A DNA stretch of 64,000 bases from Sedimentisphaera sp050251615 (GCA_050251615.1 JBFWMM010000008.1:11525-75524), one strand, 5' to 3'; positions 51,157 to 63,019 are shown, numbered from the stretch's first letter. The notes: generated from the sequence alone by a model not told the origin. Numbers and translations are program-made.

Positions 51157-53130
51157 ATGAAACATACCAACAGAGTAAGCATAATTTCAATTTTTATTTT
51201 TGTTTTGCTTATGCTTCCTCCTGCAGCTTTGCAAGCTGCTACTCAAGAGAATGCTCACAGCACAGCACATTCTGAAACGCAGCAGATATGGACTTGTTCA
51301 ATGCATCCTGAAGTGCAGCTGCCGAAACCTGGAAAATGCCCGAAGTGCGGCATGGAACTCATTCCGTTGGAGAGAGATGTTTCGGATGACTCTTCTGCGC
51401 ATGCAGTGCTTACGTTAAGCGAGAATGCCCAAGCACTGATGGAGGTGCAGACTGCTCCGGTGGAGAGGCGCAAGGTAGAGGCGCTTATTCGTATGACGGG
51501 AAAAGTTGACTATGATGAAACGCGCCTCTCTGAGATAAGCGCCTGGGTGCCAGGGCGCCTCGACAAGCTGTATGTGGACTATACAGGCGTGCCTGTGCAA
51601 AAGGGCGACCATCTCGTTTATTTATACAGCCCCGAGCTGATAAGCGCGCAGAAGGAGTTACTTCAGGCGGTTGCGGCGGCGGAGAAGCTGCCGCAAGATG
51701 CCTCCAATTCAATGCGCAAGATGCTTGAGACAACCGTTCAGGCAGGCCGCGAAAGACTGCGGCGCTGGGGGCTTGTCCCCGAGCAGATAGCGGAAGTGGA
51801 AAAAAGCGGCGAAGTTACAGACCATATAACAATTTACTCCCCCGCCGGCGGCATTGTGATACACAAGCTTGCGCAAGAGGGAATGTACGTAAAAGAAGGC
51901 ACAAAGATCTACACTATCGCAGACTTTTCCGCTTTGTGGGTAAAGCTGGATGCGTACGAATCAGACCTTGCATGGCTCAGATACGGCCAGAAAGTCGAGT
52001 TTACGACGGTTTCTCTGCCGGGTGAGGTTTTTGAGGGAACGGTCAGCTTTATCTCGCCCGCACTTGATGAAAAGACACGGACGGTAAAGGTGCGCTTGAA
52101 CGTGCCGAATGAATCCGGCAAGCTCAAGCCGGGAATGTTTGTAAGCGCAACTCTCCGTTCGGCAATCGCGCTTGGCGGTAAGATTATGGATAAACACCTC
52201 GCGGGGAAGTGGATCTGCCCTATGCATCCTGAAATAGTAAGCGAAAAGCCCGGCAATTGCACTAAATGCTCTATGCCGCTCGTTAAGACCGAGCAGCTCG
52301 GCTACGCGAGCCTTGATAGGGAAAAAATCGGCCTGCCTCTGGTCATACCTGCGAGTGCGCCCCTTATTACAGGGAAACGTGCTGTTGTGTATGTCCGACA
52401 GCTCGGCGCCGACAAACCTGCGTATGAGGGCAGGGAGATAGTGCTCGGGGCGAGAGTCGGGGATTCGTATATCGTAAACAGTGGTCTTGACGAAGGCGAA
52501 CTTGTTGTCGTTAACGGCGCGTTCAAGATTGACAGTGCTTTGCAGATAATAGCAAAACCAAGCATGATGAATCCTGCTCAAAGTAGCGAAGCGGAGGCCA
52601 GAAAAGATGATATGCCGGCAATGGATATGGGAAAGGACGCCGGCGGTAAAATCAGTTCCGCATTCCGCGAGCAGCTCGCCGGGGTTTACGAGAGTTATTT
52701 CGTAATGCAACAGGCTCTCGCTTCTGATGATTCAGCAACAGCCGCGGCAGCAGCCGGACGCTCGCTCACGGCGCTGGACAAGGTTGATATGAAACTCCTC
52801 TCCGGTGATTATCACATGGCCTGGATGGAGCCCTTGCCCGCACTCAAAGAATCGCTGAGCAAGGCGGCAAAAGAAACTGACATAAAAAAGTTGCGCGAAG
52901 ACTTTTACAACGCAACAAACCAGCTCATAGAGATAGTTGCCGCATTCGGCGCACCGAGCGATGCTCCGCTGTACAGATTGAAATGTCCAATGGCGTTTGG
53001 CGGAGCCGGAGCAAGCTGGCTTCAGCCTGTCGAGCAGACGAGCAACCCGTATTTCGGTGCGATGATGCTGAGATGCGGAACTGTTGAGCAGACAACAGTG
53101 AAAAAAGATATTTGGGTAGAGGAAAACTGA
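51157..53130 (+). CDS. cusB: CusB-type periplasmic adaptor with two heavy-metal-binding domains and DUF3347-like tail, 657 aa
   Basis: After a signal peptide (about 1-28) comes a heavy-metal-binding domain, CSMHPEV...CPKCGMELIP (46-72). The membrane-fusion core follows (barrel-sandwich, helical hairpin and beta-barrel, about 95-345). A second metal-binding domain CPMHPEI...CTKCSMPLV lies at about 350-375, interrupting the adaptor between barrel and membrane-proximal parts. The C-terminus (about 510-657) resembles DUF3347, with CPMAFGG and a final NPYFGAMMLRCG. CusB-like adaptors receive Cu(I)/Ag(I) and deliver it to the RND pump. It is one base from cusA. Confidence 0.88.
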   Translation: MKHTNRVSIISIFIFVLLMLPPAALQAATQENAHSTAHSETQQIWTCSMHPEVQLPKPGKCPKCGMELIPLERDVSDDSSAHAVLTLSENAQALMEVQTAPVERRKVEALIRMTGKVDYDETRLSEISAWVPGRLDKLYVDYTGVPVQKGDHLVYLYSPELISAQKELLQAVAAAEKLPQDASNSMRKMLETTVQAGRERLRRWGLVPEQIAEVEKSGEVTDHITIYSPAGGIVIHKLAQEGMYVKEGTKIYTIADFSALWVKLDAYESDLAWLRYGQKVEFTTVSLPGEVFEGTVSFISPALDEKTRTVKVRLNVPNESGKLKPGMFVSATLRSAIALGGKIMDKHLAGKWICPMHPEIVSEKPGNCTKCSMPLVKTEQLGYASLDREKIGLPLVIPASAPLITGKRAVVYVRQLGADKPAYEGREIVLGARVGDSYIVNSGLDEGELVVVNGAFKIDSALQIIAKPSMMNPAQSSEAEARKDDMPAMDMGKDAGGKISSAFREQLAGVYESYFVMQQALASDDSATAAAAAGRSLTALDKVDMKLLSGDYHMAWMEPLPALKESLSKAAKETDIKKLREDFYNATNQLIEIVAAFGAPSDAPLYRLKCPMAFGGAGASWLQPVEQTSNPYFGAMMLRCGTVEQTTVKKDIWVEEN

Positions 53131-53131
53131 T

Positions 53132-56100
53132 ATGAACGGACAACTCCCGCAGGAAACCACCGAGCAGAGATCTCTTATCGGCCGTGCGATGAGGTTCTGC
53201 ATTACAAACAAGCTACCGGTTTTTCTCGCAGTTGTTATGATTGCGATATGCGGGGTTGTAGTGGCGCCGTTTGACTGGAACATGGGCAACATTGTCCGCA
53301 GGCCCGTGCCCGTTGATGCGATACCCGACATCGGGGAAAATCAGCAGATTGTATTTACCGAATGGGCAGGCCGTTCACCGCAGGACATCGAGGACCAGAT
53401 AACATATCCGCTGACTGTCTCGCTGCTCGGCGTGCCGGGTGTAAAAACGGTGCGGAGCCAATCGTTTTTCGGTTTTTCCTCCGTCTATGTCATATTCAAG
53501 GATAATATCGACTTCTACTTCTCGCGGACACGAGTTCTTGAGAAACTCGGCAGTCTTCCGGCGGGTACTCTACCGGCAGGTGTCAGCCCTACTCTGGGCC
53601 CCGATGCGACCGCACTGGGACAGGTGTTCTGGTACACGCTTGAAGGCAGAGACCCTCAGGGAACTCCTGCGGGCGGCTGGGACGCTGAGGAGCTGCGCAC
53701 AATCCAGGACTGGTACGTCCGCTATGGCTTGCAGTCCGCTGACGGCGTAAGCGAAGTTGCGAGCGTAGGTGGTTTTCAGAGGGAATATCAGGTGGACGTG
53801 AACCCTGATGCCATGCGCGCTTATAATGTGAGCCTGAATGATGTATTCGAAGCGGTCAGTCGGAGCAATCTGGATGTCGGCGCAAAAACCATCGAGCTGA
53901 ACAGAGTGGAATACTTTATCCGCGGAATCGGCTTCATCAAAAGCATATCCGATATCGAGCAGAGCGTTATCAAAGCAACCGAAAACGTGCCTGTACTCGT
54001 GAGAGACGTGGCGAATGTAACGCTGGGGCCGGCTCTGCGCCGCGGGGCGCTTGACAAGGAAGGCGCAGAGGCTGTCGGAGGCGTTGTCGTAACAAGATAC
54101 GGCGGCAACCCGCTTGAAGTAATAAAGAACGTCAAGAAGAAGATTGAGGAAATCACGCCCGGCCTGCCGACAAAAGTGTTTGTCGATTTCACAAAGACAA
54201 GCGCCGGTGAGGTGCGCGAGTTTGCTGCGAATAACGGCTTTGAACCATACGAATCCGGCAAACTCAACCAGAGTGCCTGGCTGGATTGTCTGCGCAATAT
54301 CCCCGAGGAAGCCCGCCCCGCCTGGGCAACTCTCAGCACGGTTACGATAGTGCCGTATTACGACCGCGCGGGCCTGATTTACGAAACACTCGGCACGCTC
54401 AAAAGCGCACTGAGCGAAGAAATACTCATAACGATAATCGTTGTGTTGCTGATGGTGATGCACCTGCGCAGCAGTGTGCTGATAAGCGGTCTTCTGCCAC
54501 TTGCCGTGCTGATGTGCTTTATCGCCATGAAACTCTTCGGTGTGGATGCGAACATTGTTGCGTTATCAGGCATCGCTATCGCCATCGGAACGATGGTGGA
54601 TATGGGAATCGTAATCTGTGAAAACATCCTGCGGCACCTTGACGAGGCGGCGCCGGAAGAAAGCAGGCTGGAAGTCGTTCACCGCGCGGCAAGCGAGGTC
54701 GCAGGCGCCGTGTTTACGGCCGTCTCGACGACAGTTGTCAGCTTCCTGCCCGTATTCACAATGACAGGCGCCGAAGGCAAGATGTTCAAGCCGCTGGCGT
54801 TTACAAAAACTTTCGCGCTTATCAGTTCGGTAATTGTGGCTCTGGCAATTATCCCACCTGCCGCGCACATTCTTTTCTGCCATAAGCGCCCGCAGATGGG
54901 CAGGAAAATTAAATCGGCATTGCATATTCTTATTGCCGCGGTGGCTGTTGCGGCCGGTTTGCGTCTCAGCCCTTGGGCAGGAGCCGTTTTGTTGGTACTC
55001 GGGGCGTATTACATTTCCGGCGATTCACTGCCGCAGAGAATCCGGAAGCTCGCTCCATGGATAGTAAACAGCGTAGCGGTTGTGTTTGTTGCCGTTTTGC
55101 TGGCAAAGCAATGGGAGCCTGCCGGAGCGGAAGCGAGCCTGCTGAAAAACTTCATTATGGTTGCTGTTCTTGTGGGGGTGCTGATAGGACTTTTCTCTAT
55201 ATTCCAGCGCTTCTATCCGCAGATTCTCGGCTGGTGCCTCAGGCATAAGCTGCTGTTTCTTTCTCTGCCCGTTACGCTGCTTGTTGCCGGCTTCTCAATC
55301 TGGGCGGGCCTCGGCAAGGAGTTTATGCCGCCGCTTGACGAGGGTTCATTTCTCTATATGCCAACCACAATGGCTCATGCCTCCATTGGAGAATCTATGG
55401 ACATTTTGAGCAAGCAGAATATGGCTATCCGCTCCATACCGGAAGTTGAAAGTGTTGTGGGGAAGGTTGGTAGAGCCGACACATCCCTTGACCCCGCGCC
55501 CGTGTCGATGATAGAGACTGTAATTAACTACAAGCCTGAATACCGCACGGGAAAAGACGGCAGGCGTCTGAAATTCCGCTACGATAAAAAAGCGAGAGAT
55601 TTTGTGCGTGATAATGCAGGCGAGCTGATCGAAGACAGCCGCGGCAGGCCGTTCAGGCAATGGCGCGAAAGTATAAAAACGCCCGATGACATATGGCGTG
55701 AAATAACGAAAGCCGCCTCAATCCCTGGCACAACATCCGCACCTAAGCTTCAGCCAATCGCGGCGAGAATCGTAATGCTGCAAAGCGGTATGCGCGCACC
55801 GATGGGTGTCAAGATTAAGGGGCCGAGCCTCGAAGCAATCGAAAAAACAGGGCTCGAAATCGAACAACTCCTGAAAGAAGTACCCGGAGTAGAGCCGGCG
55901 GCCGTTTTTGCGGACAGGATTGTGGGCAAGCCATACCTGGAAATTATCCCTGACAGGCAAGCCCTTGCCAGATACGGCGTAACGATGAGCGCCTTTCAGA
56001 ATGTCGTAGAAACAGCCATAGGTGGCAGAAAAGCAACGACAACCATCGAAGGCAGAGAGCGCTTCAGTGTACGTGTGCGCTATGAGCGTGAGCTGAGGGA

Positions 56101-56700
56101 CAGCTTTGAAGCGCTGGGTGATATACTGTTGCCCGCCGGTAGCGAAGCACAAATACCGATAAAGGAAGTGGCGCGGATTGAGTATGTGCGCGGGCCGCAG
56201 GTAATCAAAAGCGAAGACACCTTTCTCACCGGCTACGTTCTCTTTGACAAAAAAGACGGACTGGCCGAGGTGGATGTAGTGGAGAGATGCCGCGCGTTTC
56301 TATCAGAAAAAAACGCATCAGGGGAGCTGATCATACCTGCCGGCGTAAGCTACAGCTTTGCCGGCAACTACGAAAACCAGATTCGCTCTCAGAAGACGCT
56401 GTCAATCGTGATGCCGATCGCGCTGTGTGTCATCTTCCTGCTGCTCTATATGCAGTTCAAAAGCGCTTTGACAACAACTCTCGTTTTCAGCGGAATACTC
56501 GTCGCCTGGAGCGGCGGCTTTCTGATGCTCTGGCTCTATTCTCAGGGCTGGTTCCTCGACTTCAACCTCCTCGGAGTCAATATGCGCCAGATGTTTCAGG
56601 CGCATCCGATAAATCTGAGCGTAGCTGTCTGGGTGGGTTTTCTCGCACTGTTCGGCATAGCAAGCGATGATGGAGTTGTCATGGGGACATACCTTGAGCA
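53132..56700 (+). CDS. cusA: CusA/CzcA-type heavy-metal RND efflux pump, truncated by gap
   Basis: An RND permease with PVDAIPDIGENQ near the N-terminus, porter domains and the heavy-metal-type TM4 motif IAIGTMVDMGIVICEN. It is longer than E. coli CusA: about 1190 residues are present before the gap, including an insert of some 120 residues (about 588-705) between TM6 and TM7 with about four extra hydrophobic segments, and a shorter charged insert after NYKPEYR. Such long CusA variants are known. The last TM helices are lost in the N-run at 56701. With CusB it should pump Cu(I)/Ag(I) or similar ions out of the periplasm; a CusC-like outer-membrane partner is not visible. Confidence 0.9.
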
Positions 56701-56800
56701 NNNNNNNNNNNNNNNNNNNNNNNNNNNNNNNNNNNNNNNNNNNNNNNNNNNNNNNNNNNNNNNNNNNNNNNNNNNNNNNNNNNNNNNNNNNNNNNNNNNN
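56701..56800. other. Assembly gap, 100 N
   Basis: Exactly 100 N. It truncates cusA on the left and the LamG protein gene on the right (convergent orientation). Any terminator or small gene between them is lost. Confidence 0.98.
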
Positions 56801-59800
56801 ATCGCTCCGTTGAATGTCGGGTCTGCGGGGTACATGCTCTTGCCGATGAAGCAGTATGGGGAAGCGATGTCGTTTGCGGCGAGAGTAAAGGTGCCGCTTG
56901 CTGCTTCTTCGCCGTTTATGTAGATTCGGCAGGCACCATTGGAACCGCGCAATTTCACCGCCACATGCGTCCACTCACCCACAGGTGGCATTGCCACATC
57001 AAGAGACTCCTCGTAATTGTCTTTTCTTATGACAAATCGCATTGTGTTGGTGTCGGCATTGGGAATCAAACAAAACAGATTTGATGTGTCGCTGCCGAAA
57101 TCGAACACGCGCTGCCAAGTGCGGCCGCCGAGCCATTTTATCCAGGCTGCAATTACCATATCTTCGCTGGTGCAGACGTCCTCTGGCAGCTGCACATAAT
57201 CATTAACGCCATCAAAAAATATGGCCTTACCCCTCACGCCGCCAGCAAGCTCGGGAGCGCCGGTGATTTCGCCGTCTGCAAAGCCGGCACTGTCTTCTGC
57301 GCCTGTTTCAAACTTGTAGTACGCAGAGACAGATTCTGCGGCAACGGAGATGTCCATAACGGCCTGAGACGTGAGCCCTTCGGGGCTCTCCGCGCGGATG
57401 GTAAAACTACTTGTGCCTACTTCTGTGGCAATGCCTGATAAATTACCGCCAGGAGAGACGCCAAGCCAGTCTGCGCCGGCTGTTTTTGTGTATGACAAAA
57501 CGCCGCCATCGGGGTTAAACGACATCTGCTCAAGAGGTTGGCCGAAATAGTCAGCACCGGTGAGGGCGGGTGAATTGCCAAACTGCTGAGAAATAAACTG
57601 CGGAGCGTGAATGCGAGGGTTGCTGCCATTATAGATATTCCGTATTTCGTCAAGGCTGAGGCTGTAGCAGTATATGCGGAAGTCGTCTATAAAGCCATTG
57701 AAAAAAGGGTCTGCGACAAACTGACTTTTGCCAATATAGCAGTTGCTTGCAGAAAAGGCATCGGGGGCGATAGTAAAGCCGCTTACTCCGGCAACATCTT
57801 CGCCGTTAATGAAAATTCTGCCTGCACCGTTTGAACCGCGCAGCTTCACAGCCACATGCACCCACTGCCCGATAGCAGGCATCGGGGCATCCAGGCTCTG
57901 TTCATCGCCGCCGTTTCTTACAATCAGGCGCATCGTACTGCTCGGTGTATTGGCAACGAGAGCTATATAGCGGTTTATATCGGAGCCGAAATCAAAGATC
58001 CGCTGCCACGAGCCACCCCCGTTCCAGCACAGCCAGCAGGTGAAAGTCATATCCTCGCTGCAATTGCTGCCGGCGGGCAGGGTAAGATAATCGTCGGAGC
58101 CATCAAGATTAAGCGCATTGCCGAGATTTCCCACGGCGAAAGTCGGTGAACCGCTTGCAGAGGCAACAGCACCCCACATTGAATCGGTGAAGTCATTATT
58201 GAATTTGTAACGAGCTTTAATGTCGCTCACAAGCACCCTGCCGGCAAGCTCTATCGTTGCGCCTGAAGAATCGGTTGCAATAGCGGTAAACTCATTGGCG
58301 CCTATATTCTCCTCCGAAGGGACTCCCGAAATCTTGCCGTCTGCCGTTATGGTGAGCCAGTCGGGTGCGTTCAGTCCGGTGAAGGTAAGCTGTTCATTTA
58401 CATCAACCGCCATGTCAGGGTCAACAACGCCTGCGTGCAGAGAGGCGCTGAAGCTCTCGCCTCGTGCGGCGCTAAGGTTAAACAAGCGGCCTTTCCGCCG
58501 ATAAGGCACATCGTTAGCGTTTGCCACCTCCACTTGTACCGTTGCGTAGTCTATGCCGCCTGCACCGTCATCAGCGGAAATGAGAAGCTCATTGACGCCA
58601 ACATGTTTATTTACCGGAGCGCCTGAGACTGTACCGTCTGCTGACACATCCAGCCAGCTGGGGCCGGCGAGTTTTGTAAATGAGAGAGAAGCGCCGGCCG
58701 GATCGGTTATGTTCAGCAGGCTTGCCGAGTACCCGCCGCCTTCAACTGCGCCTGCAAGCCTAGCGGGGTTAGCGGTAAAGTACGAAGCGCTCGCGGCATT
58801 CTCAGCCCATTCCATCACCACTTCCTCATCGCTCAACCCATAATTGTACAGGCGAAGCTCATCGATATTGCCGTTGAAGAGCGGGTCAGCGGAGTATTGG
58901 CTCTTGCCCACGTAACATACCGACGGCATAAAATCCGTGGGATTGATTGTGAGGCCGTCGGCAGATGCTTCAAGACGGCCGTTCACGTACAGCCGCGCGC
59001 TGTCGCCCTGGAGCACCGCGGCCACATGCACCCACTGCTCTGTCGGCACAGGGGCAGTTTCGAGGATCTGCTCGCTCGTACCCCAGCCGTATTTGAGCGC
59101 AAGACGCATAGCCGTGCCGGAGCTTGGCGAGAGGAAAACATAGTTGTTGGTATCATCGCCAAAATCAATAATTCTCTGCCAGTTGCCGCCGCCACGCCAG
59201 TAAACCCAGCAGGAGACTGTCATATCCTTTACATCCGCGACACCCGCCGGCAGGGTGATGTAGTCGTCGAGGCCGTCGAGCGAGATGGCATTACCGGAAA
59301 TGCCCGCAACGTAGAGAGGGTTGCCTGTTTCTGCCGCATTGAACGAGCCGGTTATGTCGTCTGCGTTGTTATTGAATTTCCACATGCCTGAGAGCGAGTT
59401 TACCGTAAGCAGGCGGGGGCGGCTGTTGAGTGTTTCCCAAGCTCCATCGGCTGAACAGAAATAGCTGCCGGCGTCTGATTGTTGAGCGCTTTTAATTGTA
59501 AGTTCGTTGGTATATACGCCCGAGATGCGTTCAGTGTCTTCCAACGCAATTCCGTTCTTATGCCAGCGGTAGCTCGTTGCCAGAGGCGATTGCACTGTAA
59601 AAACCGCCGAGCCACCTTCCGGAGCAGTCTGATGCTCTGCTTCTTTAGTGAACGCCATAATCCCCATATCACTGCGCATAGCCGCCATAATGCGTACGTG
59701 ATTTATGCGCTCAAAAAAACTGTCTTCATTGTCGTAGTTGAGGCCCCAGGGCCAGATATGCATGCCGTCACCGTGGAGGCCATCGCCGTAGCCGCCCATT

Positions 59801-60189
59801 TCTATCGCAAGCCTGCGCCCCTCTGCGCCCTGCCAGACGCCGCCGACCATATAGTTGGGGTATTGCCAGAATGTGCCCACGCCCATAGTATGCCCCATCT
59901 CGTGCAAGGCAACGCGTGTATTTCGGGAGCCGCCGAATGTGATAACGCCATCAAAGTTTGCTTGTGCTGTGGGTACGCCGACATTGTAATAGACATTGAG
60001 CCACTTGTTGAATGAACCGTAGCGGTTGTATATCTCGACCGCCTCGGCAACCGAATTGCTTACCTGCGATGCAATAGAAGGGTCCACGCCTTCGAGATGG
60101 AGGCTATAACCAATATCAGCCGACGCAACCCCACACAATATCAACAGCACAACAACCGTTAGCAGACTTCTCTTGATGTTTCTAACCAC
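56801..60189 (-). CDS. Giant secreted LamG/Ig protein with metalloprotease-like head, C-terminus lost in gap
   Basis: Signal peptide (1-24). An N-terminal domain of about 150 residues with a zinc-protease-like motif HEMGHTMGVG (96-105). An Ig-like domain (about 183-265). LamG/concanavalin-type domain 1 (about 268-440). Two cadherin-like/He_PIG Ig domains (about 470-640). LamG domain 2 (about 645-820). Another He_PIG domain (about 855-945). LamG domain 3 (about 950 onward), cut by the gap after TFNGA. LamG repeats are recognisable by MTVSCWVYW/MTFTCWLCW, WVHVAAVLQG and FNGNIDELRLY. Probably a cell-surface carbohydrate- or protein-binding factor with possible protease activity. Confidence 0.82.
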
Positions 60190-60334
60190 AATAATCCTTT
60201 CACTATTTCAAAAAACCGCTTTTGTGGCAACATAACCATTTCGTTATTGTAGGCTGTGCATAGCGAAAAGCAATTTAAAGCGGCATCTTTTCTTGTTAGT
60301 TTTCCAAACTGTGAATTATCAAATATAGAAAAGT

Positions 60335-61495
60335 TCAGGTAAACAGTACCGGCCTTGCAGAGCCGAAGCACACAAACCCTGCCGCCCTTTCCAACGCCGC
60401 GGCAGGCGCCGGCACATCAAGCAGCGAACGCAGAGCCGCTTGCTTTCGGCGTCGTAGAATACGATTTACCGTAAGCGGGCCAAAGCCCGGAACGCGCAGC
60501 AGGCTCTCCTTCGATGCGCTGTTTATGTCCACCGGAAATTCATTGTCGTGCAGAAGAGCCCATGACAGCTTCGGATCTGTGGTAAGGGAAAGATAGCCGT
60601 CCTTTTCAAGCGGCAGTTCAGAGGCGGTAAAGGCATATTTGCGCAAGAGGTAGTCGCTTTGATAGAGCCTGTGTTCGCGAATTCGCAGGGCATTGGAATC
60701 CAACTTGCTCTCCCCCGGGAGAGTGGCGTTGCCCAATCCGCGCTGATAAGCGCTGAAAAATACCTGCTGCATACCGAGCCCGTCGTACAGGCGCTGCGAA
60801 TAGCGCAGGATGTCGGCATCGTTTTCTCCCGCCGCGCCCACGACGAACTGAGTCGTCTGTTTGACCTTATCATATCTCTCGCCTTTTTGTGTGAGGCGGC
60901 TGATGAGCTTCATTGGAGCGATGATGTCATGCATGTAGTCTTTTCTGGCGCTTAGCTTCGAGAAGTGTTCAGCACCCGGTGTTTCAATATTCAGTGAAAC
61001 CGCACTCGCCAGAGAGACAGCTTTCTCTATCGCCTCATTGCTCGCTCCAGGGATGATTTTCAGGTGGATGTAGCCCCTGAAACGATGCTTTAAGCGCAGT
61101 GATTCTGCGATGTCTATGAGGCGCTGCATCGTGGCGTTAGCCGTACCGATGACCGAGCTGCTCAGGAACATTCCGTGGACTTTCCCTGCGTGGAGGTATC
61201 CGAGAAACGCCCGAACAACTTCATCGGTCGTGAGCGTACATCGGCGAACGTCCATCTCGTCGCGCAACGGACAGTAACGGCAATCCATCGCGCAACTGTT
61301 GGAGAGGAGCGTTTTGAACAGCACGCTCTTGCCGCCGTTCGGAAGTGATACGGGATAAATCCACTTACCGTCAGCACCGGCGCGGCGTGCTTGTTCGCCG
61401 TTCTGATTGCAGGCGCAGGCGAGGTCGTACTGTGCGTCCGCGCTCAGAATTCGGAGCTTTTCAGTGGTGCCTGGTTTTGTGATGATTGCTGTCAA
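60335..61495 (-). CDS. Radical SAM protein with C-terminal helix-hairpin-helix, putative DNA modification/repair, 386 aa
   Basis: The cluster motif CAMDCRYC (CxxxCxxC) is followed by CPLR and the family blocks VRAFLGYLHAGKVHGMFLSSSVIG and IETPGAEHFSKL. The C-terminus has a DNA-binding HhH motif, NSASKESLLRVPGFGPLTVNRIL. This matches the family annotated as putative DNA modification/repair radical SAM protein, which often occurs beside a UDG-like gene; here the partner is absent, and a family-4 UDG lies 53 kb away. A TTG at 61493-61495 is chosen as start since GAGAG precedes it; a 403-residue frame with an upstream start is open. Confidence 0.83.
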   Translation of the reverse strand: MTAIITKPGTTEKLRILSADAQYDLACACNQNGEQARRAGADGKWIYPVSLPNGGKSVLFKTLLSNSCAMDCRYCPLRDEMDVRRCTLTTDEVVRAFLGYLHAGKVHGMFLSSSVIGTANATMQRLIDIAESLRLKHRFRGYIHLKIIPGASNEAIEKAVSLASAVSLNIETPGAEHFSKLSARKDYMHDIIAPMKLISRLTQKGERYDKVKQTTQFVVGAAGENDADILRYSQRLYDGLGMQQVFFSAYQRGLGNATLPGESKLDSNALRIREHRLYQSDYLLRKYAFTASELPLEKDGYLSLTTDPKLSWALLHDNEFPVDINSASKESLLRVPGFGPLTVNRILRRRKQAALRSLLDVPAPAAALERAAGFVCFGSARPVLFT

Positions 61496-61585
61496 ATGCG
61501 TCTCTCTCAATGATGGTATTATACCGAACAAAAACAGAACACGCAAGTGAAAAATATTGCGTTGAGCGCTCCAAGTTTCGGTTAA

Positions 61586-63019
61586 TCAAAACTTGACCGC
61601 TTCGTCGATTCCAACCTCTTTTGCCCAAGCCTTGAGCTGCATCTTCATCATGCCGACTTTTTCGGGGAACTCCTCGGTAAGATTATGCTCCTCTTCCCTG
61701 TCCTTGACGATATTGAAAAGCTTCACATCACTGCCATCGGGCTTGATGAGCAACTTCCAGTCCTGGTCGCGCATCGCGAAAGACGGGCTGATATAGTCCT
61801 TATTGCCGGGCATAAGCGTTGCATACGGATCGCCATACTGCCAGAAGACCGGCTTCTCGCGCTTGAAATCCTTGCACTGAAGAGCCACCATAATATCCTG
61901 GCCATCCTTTTTTTCCGACGGCAGGAGCTTCACATCAGCAGCGTTGCAGAATGTGGGAGACAGGTCGATAGCTGCGCAGAAGGCGTCTTCGTTAACTCTG
62001 CCAGCCTCGATTCTGCCCTTCCACTTTGCGATAAACGGCATCCTTATACCGCCTTCGTACAGGCTCCATTTACGGCCGTAGAAACCGCCGGTATATCCGG
62101 GGGGTGTCCAGCCGCTGTTGTAGTAATGCGGCCAGTCTGTGGGGCCGTTGTCGCTTGTGAATACGATAAAGGTGTTATCTTCAATTCCCAGCTCTTTGAC
62201 CTTATCAAACGCCCTGCCGAGCTGCTTATCCATCTCTTTGAGTACGGCGAAAAACTTGCGCTCCCAGGGGTTGTCCGCAACGGTTACCCACTCTTTAACC
62301 GTGCCGGGTGCGGGTAGGTGCGCATCGTGCACATCGTTGGGGAAAAGCTCAATATAGAACGGCTTGCCTGCCTCAACGCTTTCCTCCATAAATTTCAGGG
62401 AACGCTCCACATAATGCTGCGTGCCTTTGTGTTTTGGCGTACGAATGAGATTGCCTTGGCCGAGCTTAGCGCTGGCGTTGGAGAGGCCGTCATTATTGTA
62501 GATGAGCCTGTCGCCAAGCCCTTCAAATGACACAAGCGACTCATCGAAGCCGTATTCCTGCGGAAGCGGGGCATCGTCAACATCTCGGCCTCCTCCAACG
62601 TGCCACTTGCCGAAATGCGCGGTTTTGTAACCGTCGCGTTTTAAGGCGCGTGCGGTAGTCGGCGCTTCTGTGGAGAGATAGTCTGCCATGTGCCTGCGGG
62701 CGTTATTTGCGCGGTTCTCCATATATGAGAATATCTTCCACCTGTGCGGGTATTGCCCCGTAAGCGCAGACACCCTTGAAGGCGAACATATCGGCGAATT
62801 TGAATAGAAATTTGTCAGCCGGACGCCCTCTGAGGCGAGCTTGTCTATGTTGGGCGTCTTCATCTTCGGGTTGCCGAAACAGGATGGGTCGGCAAAACCC
62901 ATATCATCGATGTAAACGAAGAGGATGTTCGGCTGCTTGACTTTCGTTGCGCCTAAACCATAAGCCACAACCGCCAGAGCGCTCATTGCAGTTTGTTTGA
63001 GAAAATATCTTCTGTTCAT
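61586..63019 (-). CDS. Tat-exported sulfatase, 477 aa
   Basis: A twin-arginine-like NRRYFLK precedes a hydrophobic segment, then QPNILFVYIDDMG (metal-binding Asp pair) and the sulfatase signature CSPSR in SPICSPSRVSALTG, whose Cys becomes formylglycine. GKWHVGG and FTSDNGPT are further family blocks. It should remove sulfate from sulfated carbohydrates or glycans in the periplasm or outside; specificity unknown. ATG 63019 is preferred to an in-frame ATG four codons upstream. Confidence 0.92.
   Translation of the reverse strand: MNRRYFLKQTAMSALAVVAYGLGATKVKQPNILFVYIDDMGFADPSCFGNPKMKTPNIDKLASEGVRLTNFYSNSPICSPSRVSALTGQYPHRWKIFSYMENRANNARRHMADYLSTEAPTTARALKRDGYKTAHFGKWHVGGGRDVDDAPLPQEYGFDESLVSFEGLGDRLIYNNDGLSNASAKLGQGNLIRTPKHKGTQHYVERSLKFMEESVEAGKPFYIELFPNDVHDAHLPAPGTVKEWVTVADNPWERKFFAVLKEMDKQLGRAFDKVKELGIEDNTFIVFTSDNGPTDWPHYYNSGWTPPGYTGGFYGRKWSLYEGGIRMPFIAKWKGRIEAGRVNEDAFCAAIDLSPTFCNAADVKLLPSEKKDGQDIMVALQCKDFKREKPVFWQYGDPYATLMPGNKDYISPSFAMRDQDWKLLIKPDGSDVKLFNIVKDREEEHNLTEEFPEKVGMMKMQLKAWAKEVGIDEAVKF

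Noticed and set aside
56596..56800. C-terminal extension of the LamG protein through the N gap into the cusA region
   Set aside because: Artificial fusion; bases below 56701 encode cusA on the other strand.
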